Source: an uncultured Oscillibacter sp.
GTDB lineage: Bacteria; Bacillota; Clostridia; Oscillospirales; Oscillospiraceae
NCBI GenBank assembly: GCA_948435975.1
Contig: CAOJHG010000092.1
Coordinates: 1-7,511 of the forward strand
Reading direction: 5' to 3'
DNA: 7,511 nt
Part shown: piece by piece, positions 5,006-7,511 of the stretch
How the letters are laid out: each line of letters starts with the position of its first letter
How positions within the stretch are numbered: position 1 is the stretch's first letter
Program-made: the position numbers and the translations under genes
The notes under the pieces: generated by a model
What the model was told of the DNA's origin: nothing
Seen by the model: only the letters and a program-made list of their open reading frames with translations
Database searches by the model: none

Positions 5006-6373
5006 TCAGTCCAGTCGTTCCGCCGCATAGAAACCCTCGCCGCCAACGGTATAAAGCACGATTTCCTGCCTGTTCAGCGCCGCCTCCGGAACGTACAGCC
5101 CAAAGCCGCCGTCCTCCAGACGAAACGCCTCATAGCATTCGCCCGCCGCCGTCTGGAGGAACACCGGGGTCCCCGCGTCTGGCACGGCAGACAGCGTTCC
5201 CGTCACCAGTACATAACCCGGCAGGCTGTCCGCGTCCTTCTTCATCGGAATGTCTGCGGCACTGTTCTCCCAAAGCGTCATTGTTGGACGGCTCAGGGGC
5301 GCGGGCATCAGAGGCACGTTCTGGATGAGGCTGCGGATGTTTCTCTCCACCAGCTCTACGACCACTTTACCGGCCTTCCGTTCCCCAATCAGGTCCAGAC
5401 GGTAGGCGGCGGCGCGGGAAAACAGAGCCGCGTCAAAGCTGTCCGCCATATAGGGATACAGCAGGTTCCCGAAGGAGTCCCGGAACATCAGCAGAGAGCC
5501 TCCCCCTTGTCCATGGGTCATGATGGTAAGATTTTCCGCCGAACGGATAGGCGCGTCATACTGGAAATTCAGCGTGCCGCCATAGGTCCAATCGGTGTCC
5601 ATTCCGTCTCCGGCGGGATAGAGCATATCGTAGAGATCGCCCTTGTGGATCTGCTCTGGCCGGAAGGTGTTGTCGAAGTAGCGGGAGTCCCGGCCCGTGT
5701 TCAGCGCGTCGTTCAGTGCATCTGCCGCCAGTGCCGCCCCCTTGCTGTTCCAGTGGGAGTCCGTCTGGAAGTACAGCGTCTCCGGCTGACCGCGGAACAG
5801 GGCGAACATATCCAGGTAATCCACCCCTTCCCGCTCCAGGGCCTCCGCCAGACGGTCTGCGTTGGAGCGCACGTCGTCCCTGGGCAGGTCCGGCATATGC
5901 TCCGGATAGAGGGAATTCTTATTGGGCGCCACGGTGAAGAGGAACTGCGCTCCCTGACTCCCGCAATACTCGTTCATCAGCGCCAGATTCCGGGCGGCGG
6001 AGTCGATCTCATATTCCGTCATGGGGTCCGTGCCGGTGTAGTCTGCCAAGGTGTCCCCGAAGTAGAGCCAATGATACTCCCCCAGCACCACGTTTTCCGC
6101 GATAGAGCTGTGAAGCAGATTCGCATTCAGGGCAGACCACGCGGTAATCATCTTCTGCCGAAGGAAATAGTTATCCTCCAGGTAGCCGGTCATTTGCGTA
6201 AGGTAGTTTGTATTCAGATTCCCCGCCTGGTCCCGGAGAGAAGGAGCGGCGGCCAAAGTCTCATTGCCTCCCGCTTCCCCCCCCCGGACAGGCAGGAGCA
6301 TCCCCAGTGAAGGAATCATACAAATCAGAAGAATCACCGCCGTGAAGAGAACACAGCTAAGTTTTTTACCCAT
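5006..6373 (-). CDS. AlgX/AlgJ/DHHW-like SGNH-type O-acyltransferase
   Basis: This 455-residue extracytoplasmic protein is probably held by an N-terminal membrane segment (residues 7-28). It would take acetyl groups delivered through its MBOAT partner and place them on a cell-surface polysaccharide. Features seen: a VVLGEYHWLYFGDTLADY-type segment (95-112), TVAPNKNSLYP (147-157), TDSHWN (204-209), and FRDSFG (297-302). By analogy with Pseudomonas AlgX and AlgJ, the catalytic set would be Asp205, His207 and Ser300. The His-to-Ser interval (93 residues) equals that recalled for AlgX (His176, Ser269). The name-giving DHHW motif of the Firmicute relatives reads DSHW here. A C-terminal beta-rich tail (about 385-455) may be a carbohydrate-binding or accessory domain; that is inference. 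The ATG follows GAGGTGG and is nine bases from the MBOAT stop, so the two are co-translated. The polysaccharide substrate is not known. Confidence 0.9.
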   Translation of the reverse strand: MGKKLSCVLFTAVILLICMIPSLGMLLPVRGGEAGGNETLAAAPSLRDQAGNLNTNYLTQMTGYLEDNYFLRQKMITAWSALNANLLHSSIAENVVLGEYHWLYFGDTLADYTGTDPMTEYEIDSAARNLALMNEYCGSQGAQFLFTVAPNKNSLYPEHMPDLPRDDVRSNADRLAEALEREGVDYLDMFALFRGQPETLYFQTDSHWNSKGAALAADALNDALNTGRDSRYFDNTFRPEQIHKGDLYDMLYPAGDGMDTDWTYGGTLNFQYDAPIRSAENLTIMTHGQGGGSLLMFRDSFGNLLYPYMADSFDAALFSRAAAYRLDLIGERKAGKVVVELVERNIRSLIQNVPLMPAPLSRPTMTLWENSAADIPMKKDADSLPGYVLVTGTLSAVPDAGTPVFLQTAAGECYEAFRLEDGGFGLYVPEAALNRQEIVLYTVGGEGFYAAERLD

Positions 6374-6382
6374 AGCGCCACC

Positions 6383-7511
6383 TCAAAACTGAGCATAGAT
6401 GAAGGGCTGGAACCCGCTCCCCGCCGCAGAGAGCAGGCAGAGCACGAACAGTCCCGCCGCAGCCGCATAGGACAACGGAACCGCCCACACCGCGCAGGAA
6501 GGGGAAAACCGCTCCCGCAGCCAGGGCCACACTGGAAGGCTCCCCGCCACGCCCGCTCCCATGGCGCACCAGGCTGCGGGGCTGATACGGGCCAGGGCCA
6601 GGCCGGAAACTGTGGTGGTCCCTCCAGTGAACATGGCACGGAACAGTGTCACGGCCTCGCCAATGGAAGCCGCCCGGAACATCACAAAGCCCAGGCAGAC
6701 CACCAGCAGCGTATAGATATGGCCCAAAAGTCTTCCCGGCAGGGTGCTCTCCAGCTTTTTTATGGGGACAAAGCTCTCCAGGGCGGAGAACAAACCGTGC
6801 CACGCACCCCACAGCACAAAGGTCCAACTGGCTCCGTGCCACAGTCCGCAGAGGAGGAACACGACAGCCTTGTTGACGCCCTTCCGCACAACGCCCCGCC
6901 TTCCGCCGCCCAGGGGAATATATAAGTAATCCCGGAACCAGGAGGACAGGGAGATATGCCACCGCCGCCAAAACTCGGTAATGGAACCGGCAATATAAGG
7001 ATATTGAAAATTCTCCGGGGTATCGAAGCCCAGCATGGACGCCAGGCCAATGGACATATCGCTATAGCCGGAGAAATCGAAATAAATCTGAATCGTGTAA
7101 GCCGCTGCCCCCAGCCACGCCAGACGGAAATCCAGCCCATCCCCCATGCCAAAGGCGCTGTTGGCAATCAGTGCGGCGGCCTCGGAAACCAGCGCCTTTT
7201 TCGCATAGCCCACGATGAACCGCCGGAGGCCCTTCGCGGTCCGCTCCGCGTTCAGGGGCCGTTCCTTCAGGCGGGCGGAGAAGGCGTCAAAGCGGGTAAT
7301 GGGTCCAGAGGTGATTTGGGGAAAGAAGGAGATATACAGCAGCACATCGGAGAAGCGTTTCGCGGCGGCGTTCTCATCCCGATAAACGTCGATGGCGTAA
7401 GACATGGCCTTGAAGGTGAAGAAGGAAATGCCTACCGGAAGCACCAGCGCCGTTTCCGGAAGCTGAAGGCCCAGAAGCTCATTCAGCGTACCGGTGAAGA
7501 AATTCCAATAT
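6383..7511 (-). CDS. MBOAT-family O-acyltransferase (AlgI/DltB/PatA-like), N terminus outside window
   Basis: About 376 C-terminal residues of a polytopic membrane acyltransferase are present; the reading frame is open to the right edge. The family moves acyl groups from a cytoplasmic donor across the membrane to an outer partner protein. Motifs seen: NFFTGTLNELLG then PVGISFFTF and YAIDVYR near the window edge, FPQITSGPITRF, YFDFSGYSDMSIGLA, EFWRRWHISLSSWFRDYLYIPLGG, and the MBOAT histidine box GLWHGASWTFVLWGAWHG. The codons for its two His are at 6836-6838 and 6797-6799. A GTG at 7444 could be mistaken for the start, but family-typical sequence continues upstream in frame, so the true start is beyond 7511. 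The last third is hydrophobic and ends at YAQF. It is the first visible gene of the four-gene surface operon, whose promoter is not in the window. Confidence 0.94.
   Translation of the reverse strand, partial: YWNFFTGTLNELLGLQLPETALVLPVGISFFTFKAMSYAIDVYRDENAAAKRFSDVLLYISFFPQITSGPITRFDAFSARLKERPLNAERTAKGLRRFIVGYAKKALVSEAAALIANSAFGMGDGLDFRLAWLGAAAYTIQIYFDFSGYSDMSIGLASMLGFDTPENFQYPYIAGSITEFWRRWHISLSSWFRDYLYIPLGGGRRGVVRKGVNKAVVFLLCGLWHGASWTFVLWGAWHGLFSALESFVPIKKLESTLPGRLLGHIYTLLVVCLGFVMFRAASIGEAVTLFRAMFTGGTTTVSGLALARISPAAWCAMGAGVAGSLPVWPWLRERFSPSCAVWAVPLSYAAAAGLFVLCLLSAAGSGFQPFIYAQF

Noticed and set aside
4391..6310. A 639-codon open frame on the plus strand.
   Set aside because: It lies antisense to the SLH/transglutaminase and AlgX-like genes, is rich in Arg/His/Pro/Gly as GC-rich antisense frames are, shows no domain and spans two well-supported genes.
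7442..7444. GTG as the start of the MBOAT gene.
   Set aside because: Family-typical sequence (NFFTGTLNELLG) continues in frame upstream to the window edge.

Overview
The window is moderately GC-rich with tight gene packing, strong AGGAGG-type ribosome binding sites and short AT-rich intergenic gaps. It carries a four-subunit ferredoxin-dependent 2-oxoacid oxidoreductase, an SLH-domain/transglutaminase surface protein and a P/E/A-rich lipoprotein. Together these suggest an anaerobic Gram-positive-type member of the Clostridia, most like gut Oscillospiraceae-type organisms. The taxonomic placement is inference from gene style; no marker gene is present.

Left part (1-1310, minus strand): three genes of a 2-oxoacid:ferredoxin oxidoreductase operon in the order gamma, delta (2x[4Fe-4S]), alpha. 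Consecutive genes are joined by ATGA stop/start overlaps. The alpha gene runs off the left edge, and the TPP-binding beta subunit is expected just beyond it.

Intergenic region (1311-1541): a divergent promoter region. It holds a good sigma-A-type promoter for the oxidoreductase operon (TTGAAA-17 bp-TATAAT, minus strand), a plausible promoter for the plus-strand regulator, and a perfect 12-bp palindrome ATTGTATACAAT with a second, 10/12-matching copy exactly 20 bp away. These palindromes fit operators of a FadR/FCD-type GntR regulator.

Middle part (1542-2863, plus strand): a GntR-family FCD regulator interrupted by an in-frame TAG exactly where the family's conserved Glu follows the SRTPVR helix motif, i.e. 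a probable GAG-to-TAG nonsense mutation. It is followed by an intact nitroreductase-family flavoprotein. The regulator would be the natural controller of the divergent operon. If the nonsense call is right, the operators are intact but the DNA-binding protein is not made full length.

Right part (2870-7511, minus strand): a four-gene cell-surface operon, read from right to left. It comprises an MBOAT O-acyltransferase (AlgI/DltB-like, start beyond the window), an AlgX/AlgJ/DHHW-like SGNH acyltransferase partner, a secreted protein with three SLH modules plus a transglutaminase-like domain, and a small lipoprotein. It ends in a strong intrinsic terminator. The first two genes form a classic membrane-to-outside polysaccharide O-acetylation pair. 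The third would bind the wall polymer through its SLH domains, so the operon plausibly modifies and occupies the same wall polysaccharide. No RNA genes, CRISPR arrays or mobile elements were seen.
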